Of a stretch of DNA of 48,900 nt, positions 18,666 through 26,199 are shown in pieces. The stretch lies in the NCBI GenBank assembly GCA_016872875.1, contig VGYW01000004.1:1-48900 (forward strand), written 5' to 3'. This DNA comes from Planctomycetota bacterium (GTDB lineage Bacteria > Planctomycetota > PUPC01 > DSUN01). Under the pieces are notes generated by a model that saw only the letters and a list, made by a program, of their open reading frames with translations, did no database searches and was not told the DNA's origin. The position numbers and the translations under genes were made by a program. Positions within the stretch are counted from its first letter, which is position 1. The number at the start of each line of letters is the position of its first letter.

Positions 18666-19580
18666 ATGACGGAGAGTGGCAACCAAGCGGCCGCCGCCCC
18701 CTCATCGAAGCCGGTCCCCCGCTGGCACCTCCACCGCCGCCTCTACGACTGGGTGCTCCACTGGGCCCACACCCCCTACGGCACGCCGGCGCTCGTGGTG
18801 CTCGCCTTCACCGAATCGTCGTTCTTCCCCATCCCGCCCGACGTGTTGCTGATGGCCCTCGGGATTGCGAGGCCCAAGCGCTCCTTCTACTATGCCACCG
18901 TCTGCTCGATTGCCTCTGTGCTCGGCGGGATGTTCGGCTACCTCATCGGCCTGGCGCTCTGGAACCCCGTGGGCGCGCCCATCCTGAGGTCGCTTGGCCT
19001 CCTCCACGCCGGGCACCAGCAGGTGATCGTGCGGAGCGTGGAGGGGAGCATGGCCACGGTCGGCACCCCCGAGGGGGTGTCGCTGCACGCGAGCCAGTGG
19101 TCGAAGTGGCTGGGGATAGCCCGGCCCTTGGATGCCGACGGGGGCGTCACGGCCGCAGTCCACCGCGGCCTCCTCCACCGCGACAGGCCGCCCGGCACCC
19201 CACCCGTCGGCAACTGGCAGTACGAGGTCGAGCAAACGACCTCCCCTCTCGCCGCGGACGGCGCTGCCTACCTGATGACCGACACCTACCACCAGGCGCG
19301 CGCCCTCTACGAGAGATACGACTTCTGGATCGTCTTCGCCGCCGCCTTCACCCCCATCCCCTACAAGGTCTTCACCATCCTCAGCGGCCTCATGCAGATG
19401 CAGTTCGTCCCGTTCCTTCTCGCATCCGTCATCGGCCGTTCGATGCGGTTCTTCCTCGTCGGGGGCCTCATCTTCGCCTTCGGCGAGCCCGTCAAGCGCT
19501 TCATTGACCGCTACTTCAACCTCCTCGCGCTCCTGTTCTTCGTCCTCCTCATCGGCTTCTTCGCGATCCTGGGGCTGTAG
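18666..19580 (+). CDS. DedA/YqaA-like membrane protein with an inserted soluble domain
   Basis: A 304-residue protein. The ATG at 18666 follows AAGGGA at about 18651. The N-terminal part has FTESSFFPIPPDVLLMALG (about residues 51-69), the signature of the DedA/VTT (SNARE-associated Golgi protein) family, in which the acidic and Pro residues are conserved. The second family motif, FTPIPYKVFTILSGL, is at about 226-240, and membrane segments continue to the end. These proteins move phospholipids or undecaprenyl phosphate across the inner membrane. Ordinary YqaA-type proteins are about 200 residues. Here about 90 extra soluble residues (roughly 112-205) separate the two halves. Their role is unknown and I recognise no domain in them. 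Confidence 0.82.
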   Translation: MTESGNQAAAAPSSKPVPRWHLHRRLYDWVLHWAHTPYGTPALVVLAFTESSFFPIPPDVLLMALGIARPKRSFYYATVCSIASVLGGMFGYLIGLALWNPVGAPILRSLGLLHAGHQQVIVRSVEGSMATVGTPEGVSLHASQWSKWLGIARPLDADGGVTAAVHRGLLHRDRPPGTPPVGNWQYEVEQTTSPLAADGAAYLMTDTYHQARALYERYDFWIVFAAAFTPIPYKVFTILSGLMQMQFVPFLLASVIGRSMRFFLVGGLIFAFGEPVKRFIDRYFNLLALLFFVLLIGFFAILGL

Positions 19581-19681
19581 CACGCAAGCATTCGACTGGT
19601 TCCTGTGCCCACAAGGGCTCGGTGGTGCCCACAGCATGACCCCAAGCACTTGGTGCTAAAGGCTTTCGGATCGGATTGCGC

Positions 19682-19711
19682 TTGACATGGGAACGCAAAT
19701 GCGTCTACAAT
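19682..19711 (+). promoter_or_regulatory. Sigma70-like promoter before a small ORF
   Basis: Perfect -35 TTGACA (19682-19687) and -10 TACAAT (19706-19711) with an 18-base spacer. The ATG at 19738 follows, with AGGAG at about 19721. Confidence 0.65.
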
Positions 19712-19737
19712 CTGATACAGGAGAAAGGGGCCCCACA

Positions 19738-19926
19738 ATGAATATCAGCGTTGAGGTCGCTCTGGTTCACGAAGGCAGGGTCGTATGCCGAGCCGAGTCG
19801 AGGCAGGTCGTTGCTCTGCCCCAGATCCCGCCGCAAAACGCCTGGCGGTTCGACAATGAGCGGTTCCAGCGCGCCAGACGCGAAACCAATGTTTCAGCTC
19901 TGCAACCATCGCCGTCGTCACGGTAG
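19738..19926 (+). CDS. Small protein of unknown function
   Basis: A 62-residue frame starting MNISVEVALVHEGRV. A Shine-Dalgarno-like AGGAGAAAGGGG sits upstream, with a good promoter at 19682-19711. I do not recognise the product. It is convergent with the protease gene that ends five bases later. The last third (RRETNVSALQPSPSSR) looks like random coding, so the gene may be a decayed or frameshifted remnant. Confidence 0.45.
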   Translation: MNISVEVALVHEGRVVCRAESRQVVALPQIPPQNAWRFDNERFQRARRETNVSALQPSPSSR

Positions 19927-19931
19927 CCCCA

Positions 19932-21134
19932 TCAGCTGGTTTCTACCCAACCCATCTGGACGATCTCCCGCCCAATCTGTGTGGGTACGCCCACTGCGAG
20001 GGTTCGGCAGATTTGGTCCTTCAACTGCTGGGCGATCTGATCTGCCATGCCCTTGAGCATTACCTGCATATCTTGAGGGGCGAGATCGGGCGGCAACGCC
20101 GGAACCCCAACGTGAATCTGGAAGGACGGCACCTGAGGCAGGGCCGCACTGCGCCAGCATCGGCACGTTTGGCGGAACTCCCACGCCGCTTCTGTCGTCT
20201 CAACGCTTGCGAGTGTCAACTCCATGTGGACCTCATCCGCCTGCCTTGCGTAGAGCTCGCGGGGTGGAGTCAGTGGCTGCCTCAATTGCATCAAGGTCTC
20301 GTACTCCGCGAGGAGATTCCTCATGTCGCCCTCGATCTTGGGGCTGGCGTCTTGGACATGAAGTCCCATCTGCCGCGCCTCTTTCCGACTGATGCAATGC
20401 TCGTGCTTAATGTCTGACCCCGCGATGCGCTCCACGATCCGCTCTATCTCCGCCTGCCTCTTCTTCCGCCGGCGCTGCCCCAGCAAACCCGTCGCAACAT
20501 ACCGCGTCTGGTTGAGCTCACGCGCAACCCGCCCAAGGATAACTGGGTCTGGGAGCTTGTCAACGAGCCTCGCGAACACAGAGGCAACTTGGTCTTGGTC
20601 CGTCAGGCCAACCGTCTCCTTGAGGAGCCTTATGTACCCCATCACATCTTCCACGCTGAGGCGGAACGCCTTTCCCTCACCAGCGCGGACGTCATACGTC
20701 ACGTCAACGGGTCCAAGTTGTCCCTCAGGTGCCATGACAATGGCGTCCGCCCCCAGGCAGATCGAGGTAGCAGCGCTATGGGCGCGGAAGGGAACCAGTA
20801 CGTTGAACTCATCAGCGAAATCGCGTACCATCGAAACCAACGGCCAAGGAACGCTCGCATCGCCACCTCTACTATAGAGGAAAAGATCGAGCCTCGGGAT
20901 CTTTTCCTGCCTCAGCCGTAGCCTCAGGAGCTGATCACGGATGAACCAAAGAGCGTCCTGTGCCAGCTGGCCTGATGCTTCGCTACGGTCGCTTGTAATG
21001 TACGAGATGACACGCGACCTCCGTGTTTCCTCGATGGCGGCAATAAGCTCCCGCCGCTTCGCTCGTCCAGCCATCGGTGCTTGGCCATGATCAGGCGCCT
21101 TTGTGATCTTTCGTGGTCTAGCTTGCCTACGCAT
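19932..21134 (-). CDS. SDH-type Clp-fold serine protease (SppA/ClpP-like)
   Basis: A 400-residue protein with the fold of the 'serine dehydrogenase proteinase' family (Clp/crotonase fold, no signal peptide, so cytoplasmic). The core is at about residues 35-200: FIRDQLLRLRLRQEKIPRLD, then LYSRGGDASVPW, VPFRAHSAATSICLGADAI (putative nucleophile Ser in AHSAATS, about residue 120) and GQLGPVDV. This is the SppA-like order of motifs. The last 130 residues are a variable tail. The start at 21134 is preceded by only a weak purine run; an internal ATG at 21074 is less likely since it lacks any site. A strong promoter (21171-21199) drives it. The target proteins are unknown. Confidence 0.8.
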   Translation of the reverse strand: MRRQARPRKITKAPDHGQAPMAGRAKRRELIAAIEETRRSRVISYITSDRSEASGQLAQDALWFIRDQLLRLRLRQEKIPRLDLFLYSRGGDASVPWPLVSMVRDFADEFNVLVPFRAHSAATSICLGADAIVMAPEGQLGPVDVTYDVRAGEGKAFRLSVEDVMGYIRLLKETVGLTDQDQVASVFARLVDKLPDPVILGRVARELNQTRYVATGLLGQRRRKKRQAEIERIVERIAGSDIKHEHCISRKEARQMGLHVQDASPKIEGDMRNLLAEYETLMQLRQPLTPPRELYARQADEVHMELTLASVETTEAAWEFRQTCRCWRSAALPQVPSFQIHVGVPALPPDLAPQDMQVMLKGMADQIAQQLKDQICRTLAVGVPTQIGREIVQMGWVETS

Positions 21135-21170
21135 GTGTCGCCCTTTACAGCGCTATCCCCCCTCCCAAAC

Positions 21171-21199
21171 TGTATATCATGTGATGGCGATTTCGTCAA
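21171..21199 (-). promoter_or_regulatory. Sigma70-like promoter of the SDH-type protease gene
   Basis: Read on the minus strand: -35 TTGACG (21199-21194), a 17-base spacer and -10 TATACA (21176-21171). Expected transcription starts near 21164, giving a leader of about 30 bases before the ATG at 21134. Confidence 0.75.
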
Positions 21200-21265
21200 G
21201 TCATCTCCCCTCGGGAAGCAAGGCAATGAGGACTCCTGAGCGCGGTCAGATAGGAAGAACGCAGC

Positions 21266-22414
21266 CTACCGACTCTGTCCCAACGTCTTCATCATCGCCC
21301 AGAAGTTCTCCATCGGGGTCTGGCAGACGATGAGGTTTGAGCAGCCGACCATGATGCTGCCCAGCTCCTTCGCCGCATCCAGGGCGGCCAGGGTCTCCAG
21401 CACAACGTCGTCCCGCGTGCCGCGGTGGATGGTGTGGGAGTTGATGCCGCCGAGGAGGGTGAGGTGGGGGAAGCGCTCGCGGAGACGCCAAAGCTCCATG
21501 CCCGCCCGCAGGTCAATCTCATAGTAGGCATCAACCCCGGATGCCCCGAAAAGGTCGCCGGCCACGGGCCAGAGGTTGCCATCGCTTGCGAACATGTGGT
21601 AGACGCCGTAGCGGTGGCAGGCATCCGAGACCTTTTGGAGGGCGGGCAGCATGAGCTCGCGGAAGGCGCGGGGCGAGTAGTTCGGGCCGTGGGAGCCTGC
21701 GAAGTCGCCGCCGCCGTGGGCGTAGTGCGCCCCCGCGCGGCCCAGCAGCTCGGCGTTGCGGCAGGCGCGCTCGGCCTGGGCGTCCAGGTAGCGGCGGATG
21801 AGGTCGGCCCGGAGCGCCACCGCCATCAGCCACGCAGCGTCCTGGTTCGGGATGCCCACGGCGATGCCGAAGGCGTGGACGGCTCGCGTGGCGCCGTGGA
21901 CGGCCATCGCGCGACGCCAGTCCCGCACCAGCGATTCGGGCGGCGCGTAGTCTGCAAGCCCCCTCTCCATCTCGGCCACGTGCCTCTCGATCTCCTCGAT
22001 AGTCGTCTCGCGGCGCGGCCGCTGGTCAATGACCTGGTAGAGCTCCGTTTCGGGGTCGAGCCGCATCACGCGATAGGCGCCATCGGGATTGCCATATAGG
22101 AAAGTGAACTCGTCAATCCGCCGCGTCGGCCTCTCGCCCATTCGCCAATATGAGGGCCGCACGTAGTCCAGGTCGAGCACGCGCGGCAAGTCCATCGCGT
22201 CGCGGAACGCCCGCTCGGCGAACTCCGCATGGGCGTCCGGCCCTTTCCAGAGGGCCCGCGATTCATAGTACTGGTTGATCCCTCCGCCCACGCAGGCATT
22301 CGGCCTGCCGAGAATGGCCGAGGCCACCCGCGACGAGAAGCTGCCCATGTAGATGGGCACCTTGTCCGCCGCCCTGTGCTCGAAGATGGCCGCGACGCGT
22401 TCTTTGGGGAGCAT
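21266..22414 (-). CDS. Uroporphyrinogen decarboxylase-like protein
   Basis: A 382-residue protein of the UroD/methyltransferase (MtbA, CmuA-type) barrel superfamily. It has the opening MLPKERVAAIFEHRAADKVPI, then YAHGGGDFAGSHGPNYSPRAF and a C-terminal LLGGINSHTIHRGTRDDV, as in the UroD-like proteins that planctomycetes carry in many copies. True heme-pathway UroD has an N-terminal arginine-rich substrate loop that I do not see, so this is probably a paralogue that works on other one-carbon or methylated substrates. The start has AGGAG seven bases upstream. It stands alone on its strand, with no heme or methyltransferase genes beside it. Confidence 0.8.
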   Translation of the reverse strand: MLPKERVAAIFEHRAADKVPIYMGSFSSRVASAILGRPNACVGGGINQYYESRALWKGPDAHAEFAERAFRDAMDLPRVLDLDYVRPSYWRMGERPTRRIDEFTFLYGNPDGAYRVMRLDPETELYQVIDQRPRRETTIEEIERHVAEMERGLADYAPPESLVRDWRRAMAVHGATRAVHAFGIAVGIPNQDAAWLMAVALRADLIRRYLDAQAERACRNAELLGRAGAHYAHGGGDFAGSHGPNYSPRAFRELMLPALQKVSDACHRYGVYHMFASDGNLWPVAGDLFGASGVDAYYEIDLRAGMELWRLRERFPHLTLLGGINSHTIHRGTRDDVVLETLAALDAAKELGSIMVGCSNLIVCQTPMENFWAMMKTLGQSR

Positions 22415-22663
22415 GTTGCTCCTGAGTTCACCGCCCCGCCAACCGAGTGTCGGCGGGGCGAGTTATGCCAGACGACACGCACCGGGAAAGGGGGCGGGGT
22501 TGGTGGCGGTCACGGGGTGGCTTCCCACCATCGCCCCACCGCGGCAAACCTAGCCTGGGCCGGCGCGCCCAACTGCCACCACTTGGCCTTCGGGGATAGC
22601 CAACTCGACTATCACACCGTTTCGGGTTCCTTCTAGGTGCTCCCACTGTGTTGGGCGAAAGCC

Positions 22664-22895
22664 CTGGGGGAACCAGCCCCCCAGACCCCCCTGGGATTTA
22701 CCGCTTTCCGGCCACCGGCACAAGAAAAGCAGGCGGCGCTCCGAAAAGCGCCGCCTGTGCCGTATGGCACTGCCACGGCGCTCAGGTCGGTTCCCACCGG
22801 AGCCCTATCCTCCGCGGCAGCACCCCAATCTTACCAGGTGTGCCGGCGGCTGTAAAGCGGTAAATCCTGGGGGTTTGGGGGCAAAGCCCCCAAGC
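22664..22895. repeat. Element with long imperfect terminal inverted repeats, MITE-like
   Basis: The left arm (22664-22721) includes ATTTACCGCTTTCCGGCCA and ends CACCGGCAC. The right arm (22840-22895) starts GTGCCGGCGGCTG and includes AAGCGGTAAATCC. The two match inversely with some mismatches over about 57 bases. Inside, a perfect ten-base-stem hairpin is formed by AGGCGGCGCT and AGCGCCGCCT (22731-22756, loop CCGAAA). No ORF of transposase type is present. No clear target-site duplication was found. Confidence 0.8.
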
Positions 22896-23006
22896 CTTCC
22901 CGCTGCGCCTCGGGTCCGGCCAAGCGCGATCAAGGTCGAGGCAGACCCTGTGGCGGCTACACAAAGACACTTTTGATGCGGCAATACGGAACACCCTCGA
23001 TTGGGC

Positions 23007-23034
23007 TTGACATGCCCGCCCAATTGAGTAGCAT
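23007..23034 (+). promoter_or_regulatory. Possible promoter of the DUF488 cassette
   Basis: -35 TTGACA (23007-23012), 16-base spacer and -10 TAGCAT (23029-23034). If used, it leaves a leader of about 195 bases before the GTG at 23237. Confidence 0.45.
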
Positions 23035-23236
23035 ATCCGAAGAAGACCTTGGTTCCCCGTGCCAGTCTTCCCCTCAGCCATTGCGCTCCCGGGGTGTGGT
23101 GTGCAGAACGAATCTCTGCAAGCCGACTGGCCTCGAGTGGCGGGCGTGTGGGGATGACGGCCGGCCACACGATCAGGACTCGTGTCTGCTGCCGGCCCTT
23201 GCCTTGTCCCGAAACCCCCGCACAGGAGAAGCCCTT

Positions 23237-24109
23237 GTGCTGAGCCGTCAGAAGGTAGTGCTTGCACTGCTTGAGCAACTTGGCCGCCCGCTAAGCCCAA
23301 CCGTTTTTGTGAAGCTAGTGTTTCTTCTCCGCCACGAGACCAAGCTAGCGGCGGACCGAGCTTTCTACGACTTCGTGCCGTACAAGTACGGTCCCTTTTC
23401 ATTCACCCTGTACTGGGAGTTGGCCTGCCTTAAGCGGGCGGGCTACGTGACGGCTGGCAAGGAGCAGGTGGCGCACTGTCTAGCGCTGGCAACCCCAAAG
23501 GCTAGGGAAATCCCCGAAGAGGTCCGTGAGTCCGTGGCCTGCATAGTGAAGCGCTATGGGAGGCTCGATCAGAAGTCTCTTGTTGCCGCAGTCTACAAGC
23601 GATATCCATGGTATGCAACGATGAGCCAAATGACCCAAGGAGGCCCGGCACCCTCACACCCCAAGCCTGTTGCCAAGTTGGCCGTCTATACTGTTGGCTA
23701 TGGCGGAAAGTCCGTGGACGCGTTCCTGAACGAGCTGCTCCGCTTCGGCATCCAAGTCGTGGTTGACGTCAGAGCGAACCCCGTCTCGCGCACATATGGC
23801 TTCTCGAGGAAGGTATTGGGTGAGATCGCGCCCAAGGTCGGCCTTGAGTACCGTCACGTTCCCAGCCTTGGGATTCCCAGCAAACAGCGCGCGAACCTGA
23901 CTTCGTTCGATTCGTACCAAAGCTTGCTTGACCAGTATGAGAGCCAGACACTCCCGTCCGAGGCCGAGACGATCCGGGAGATCGCCCAACTCATGCTGGA
24001 GAAACCGGCCATCCTGGTATGCGTGGAGAAGGATGAACGGTGTTGTCACCGCAGTCGTCTCGCCTTGTCCGTTTCGCGCATCAGTGGCTTGGACGTCGTG
24101 AACCTATGA
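23237..24109 (+). CDS. DUF488-domain protein with N-terminal SocA/DUF4065-like domain
   Basis: A 290-residue protein. The GTG start at 23237 is supported by AGGAG at 23223-23227; the frame is open further upstream but poor. Residues 1-130 resemble DUF4065 (SocA/Panacea-like) proteins, known as antitoxin or anchor domains: SRQKVVLALLEQLGRPLSPT and YDFVPYKYGPFSFTLYWEL. Residues about 145-290 are a DUF488 domain: VYTVGYGGKSVDAFLNELL, then VVVDVRANPVSRTYGFSR, KVLGEIAPKVGLEYRHVPS and CVEKDERCCHR near the end. DUF488 proteins are of unknown biochemistry, with conserved Asp-Val-Arg, Cys and His residues. It overlaps the next gene by ATGA. A defence or stress role is possible but not shown. Confidence 0.72.
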   Translation: MLSRQKVVLALLEQLGRPLSPTVFVKLVFLLRHETKLAADRAFYDFVPYKYGPFSFTLYWELACLKRAGYVTAGKEQVAHCLALATPKAREIPEEVRESVACIVKRYGRLDQKSLVAAVYKRYPWYATMSQMTQGGPAPSHPKPVAKLAVYTVGYGGKSVDAFLNELLRFGIQVVVDVRANPVSRTYGFSRKVLGEIAPKVGLEYRHVPSLGIPSKQRANLTSFDSYQSLLDQYESQTLPSEAETIREIAQLMLEKPAILVCVEKDERCCHRSRLALSVSRISGLDVVNL

Positions 24110-24954
24110 ACGATTGCGGCACAGCCAAACAGACGCTCAGAGTCCCGATCACGGTCAAGACGTACCCCATCCCTTCGGCAAAGTACGACGAACTCGTTTG
24201 TACCGCCGGCGTCACTGAGGCGGGCGACTTCGTTCGGCTCTACCCAATCAACTTCCGTGACTTGCCCTTCAGCAAGCAGTACAGAAAACGCCAGTGGATC
24301 GAGGTCATCGTCGAAAGGCACCGGGGGCGGGACGTCCGCAAAGAGAGCTACCGGCCTCACTGCGAGTCGATCAGGATCCTGGGCGAGCCAATCACGACAA
24401 AGCGTGGCGACTGGTCTGAGCGAGCGCGGTTCGCGCTCGCAAAGAAAGCCCAGTCGATGGAGGACCTGTACGACAGGCAAAGGGTGGACCAGACATCGCT
24501 GGGCGTGCTGAGGCCTAGGAAGGTGAAGGACCTCTTGATCACCCCCGACGACCCTGACTGGAAGCCGGCGTTCAAGGAGGCCCTCAAGCAAGCTCGGCTC
24601 TGGGAGGATCGTACGGTCAGCAGGGAACCACCCCGAAAAGTGCCTTTCAAGTTCCCCTATAGCTTCGAGTGCGACGATGCGCGGTGCAAAGGCCACGAGA
24701 TGATGATTGAGGACTGGGAAGTGGGCGCCTTGTTTTGGAGAGTAGTGGACAAAGGCGCCTCACATGAGGACGCCGCTCAGAGAGTGCGCGAGAAGCTCCT
24801 GGACGAGCTGTGCGGGCCGGACAAGGAGACGCACTTATTTGTGGGGACCGTTCTCGCTCACCCCAACGCTTGGGTGGTGATAGGAGTGTTCTGGCCAACC
24901 ATCAATAGAGCTGAAAGCCAACAGCGCTCCTTCGCTTGGGGGCCAGATGTGTGA
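24106..24954 (+). CDS. Conserved partner of DUF488 protein, Cys/His cluster
   Basis: A 282-residue protein starting in a four-base ATGA overlap with the DUF488 gene. The sequence reads RVPITVKTYPIPSAKYDELV, then VTEAGDFVRLYPINFRDLPF, then a possible zinc site CDDARCKGH (Cys-x4-Cys-x2-His, about residues 189-197) followed by MMIEDWEVGALFWRV. I do not recognise a named family, but the pairing with a DUF488 protein is tight. The last part has FVGTVLAHPNAWVVIGVFWP, which resembles a barrel or sheet end. No membrane segment or signal is seen. It may be a nucleic-acid or nucleotide-binding partner; this is inference. Confidence 0.65.
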   Translation: MNDCGTAKQTLRVPITVKTYPIPSAKYDELVCTAGVTEAGDFVRLYPINFRDLPFSKQYRKRQWIEVIVERHRGRDVRKESYRPHCESIRILGEPITTKRGDWSERARFALAKKAQSMEDLYDRQRVDQTSLGVLRPRKVKDLLITPDDPDWKPAFKEALKQARLWEDRTVSREPPRKVPFKFPYSFECDDARCKGHEMMIEDWEVGALFWRVVDKGASHEDAAQRVREKLLDELCGPDKETHLFVGTVLAHPNAWVVIGVFWPTINRAESQQRSFAWGPDV

Positions 24955-25119
24955 GGGTCCGCTCTTGGCCTCCCCCTAGCATGACACCTGTGTGAGGGTC
25001 TCGTTTCGCATGCCGGCCCCAGCCGATCCTGCATCAACTCTCGCGGCGGCTACACGGGTTCCACGGAGCCCTGGAGTAAAGTGCGGTACGTCGGCAAACC
25101 GGGTTTCTGTCGGCCGACC

Positions 25120-25953
25120 CTACTCCAGCCTCAGCAGCCGCCGGGCGTTGTCGCGCGTGATCTTGCGGCGGGCGGAGCGGCTGATGTCCACCTCGCGGAT
25201 GAACTTGATGATGGGGCATTCTTGGCCGGGCATCAGGTAGTCGGTTCCGAAGCAGAGGCGGTCGGCCCAGCGTTCGAGGAAGCCGCGGCCGAACTCGGGG
25301 TCGCGGGTGAGCGCATTGTAGCCCGAGCCGGCCGAGAGGTCGCCGTAGACGTTCGGGAACTGATCGAGGATTTGCTCGACGGCCCCGCCGGGGACGACCG
25401 GGCGCTTCGGGTAGCCGCCACGGTCCTCCTCGCGCATGTCGGCGCTGATTTCTGACCACCAGTGCAGCGCGTGGGCGAAGAAGACCGTGTCGGGGCACGC
25501 CGCGAGGACGCGCCTCAGCCCTGGCAGGCCGAGCGAGTCGGTGCCGCGGAGGTGGTCAATGTGCAGCGTCACCGGCAGCCCGAGGCGTCCCGCGGCCTGG
25601 TAGATCGCCATCAGGCGCGGATCGTCCACCGGCAGGCCCGAGAGCGATTCGCCGAAGCCCCGCGCCCCTTGCTCCGCGTAGTCCTTGATGAGCGAGTAGA
25701 AGTCCGTCTTCGGGCTTGAGTTCTCGATGCGCGGGTCCACGTTGCAGAACGGAATCAGGCGGTCGGGGAACCGGCGGCACGACTTCAGCACGTAGGTCGT
25801 CGGCACACAGTAGTCCAGTTCCTCGGGGTTCTCCACCGAGAGGACGACCGCCTTCTCGATCCCCTGGCGGTTCATCCAGTGGACCAGTCTGCCTGCCGTG
25901 AGCCACGCCTGCCCCCGCCTGAGCCGCCCGATGTGCGTGTGAACATCAATCAT
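25120..25953 (-). CDS. Amidohydrolase-superfamily protein
   Basis: A 277-residue TIM-barrel metal-dependent hydrolase. The opening MIDVHTHIGR gives the His-x-His metal pair of the amidohydrolase superfamily. Conserved later pieces include LPVTLHIDHLRG, VFFAHALHW, DLSAGSG and CFGTDYLMPGQ (final Asp, about residue 235), which together fit the ACMSD/PHP-like aromatic-decarboxylase and lactonase subgroup. The start lies next to a TCGTCC-type array, which on this strand provides the purine-rich stretch GAGGACGAGAAG before the ATG and may serve as its ribosome binding site. Substrate unknown. Confidence 0.8.
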   Translation of the reverse strand: MIDVHTHIGRLRRGQAWLTAGRLVHWMNRQGIEKAVVLSVENPEELDYCVPTTYVLKSCRRFPDRLIPFCNVDPRIENSSPKTDFYSLIKDYAEQGARGFGESLSGLPVDDPRLMAIYQAAGRLGLPVTLHIDHLRGTDSLGLPGLRRVLAACPDTVFFAHALHWWSEISADMREEDRGGYPKRPVVPGGAVEQILDQFPNVYGDLSAGSGYNALTRDPEFGRGFLERWADRLCFGTDYLMPGQECPIIKFIREVDISRSARRKITRDNARRLLRLE

Positions 25954-25956
25954 CTT

Positions 25957-25992
25957 CTCGTCCTCGTCCCTCGTCCTCGTCCTTCGTCCTCG
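25957..25992. repeat. TCGTCC-type array (copy D), single arm
   Basis: A run of CTCGTCC/CTCGTCCTT-type units ending CCTTCGTCCTCG, immediately upstream of the amidohydrolase start on its coding strand. The inverted arm is absent. Confidence 0.85.
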
Positions 25993-26045
25993 AAACCTCC
26001 CTTCCCGCGCTCCGCAGTGTATCGCGTCCGCGGCTCTCGTTCAAC

Positions 26046-26079
26046 GTCATTCCCACATTCTACAGAATGTGAGAATGAC
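26046..26079. terminator. Hairpin upstream of the kinase promoter
   Basis: An imperfect inverted repeat (GTCATTCCCACATT and AATGTGAGAATGAC) with one mismatch and a six-base loop (CTACAG). It lies between the divergent amidohydrolase and kinase genes, so it may be a binding site or a REP-like palindrome; it has no T-run. Confidence 0.5.
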
Positions 26080-26134
26080 GCCCAACGAGCCTTGCCCCTT
26101 CTGGCTCCGCGGGGCTGTCAGAGCTCCTCCACCC

Positions 26135-26163
26135 TTGAAGTCTGCTTGGCTAGAGGCTATACT
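26135..26163 (+). promoter_or_regulatory. Sigma70-like promoter of the kinase gene
   Basis: -35 TTGAAG (26135-26140), 17-base spacer and -10 TATACT (26158-26163). The GTG start at 26200 lies about 30 bases after the expected transcription start. Confidence 0.75.
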
Positions 26164-26199
26164 CTGTCTCCGTTGGGGAGAGCTCACGGGGAGACGTCC

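Larger units (their letters stand above)
22415..23236. other. Gene-free stretch with inverted-repeat element and leader
   Basis: About 820 bases between divergent genes. It contains the 22664-22895 inverted-repeat element, the promoter at 23007-23034 and a leader of nearly 200 bases before the DUF488 gene. The part from 22415 to 22640 has no recognisable feature. Short ORFs in this area have no supported starts. Confidence 0.6.

Noticed and set aside
22731..22756. Hairpin considered as an intrinsic terminator
   Set aside because: No T-run follows on either strand and it lies in the middle of an inverted-repeat element.
23041..23236. Long leader before the DUF488 gene considered as a riboswitch
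   Set aside because: No conserved aptamer pattern was recognised; the length alone is not evidence.
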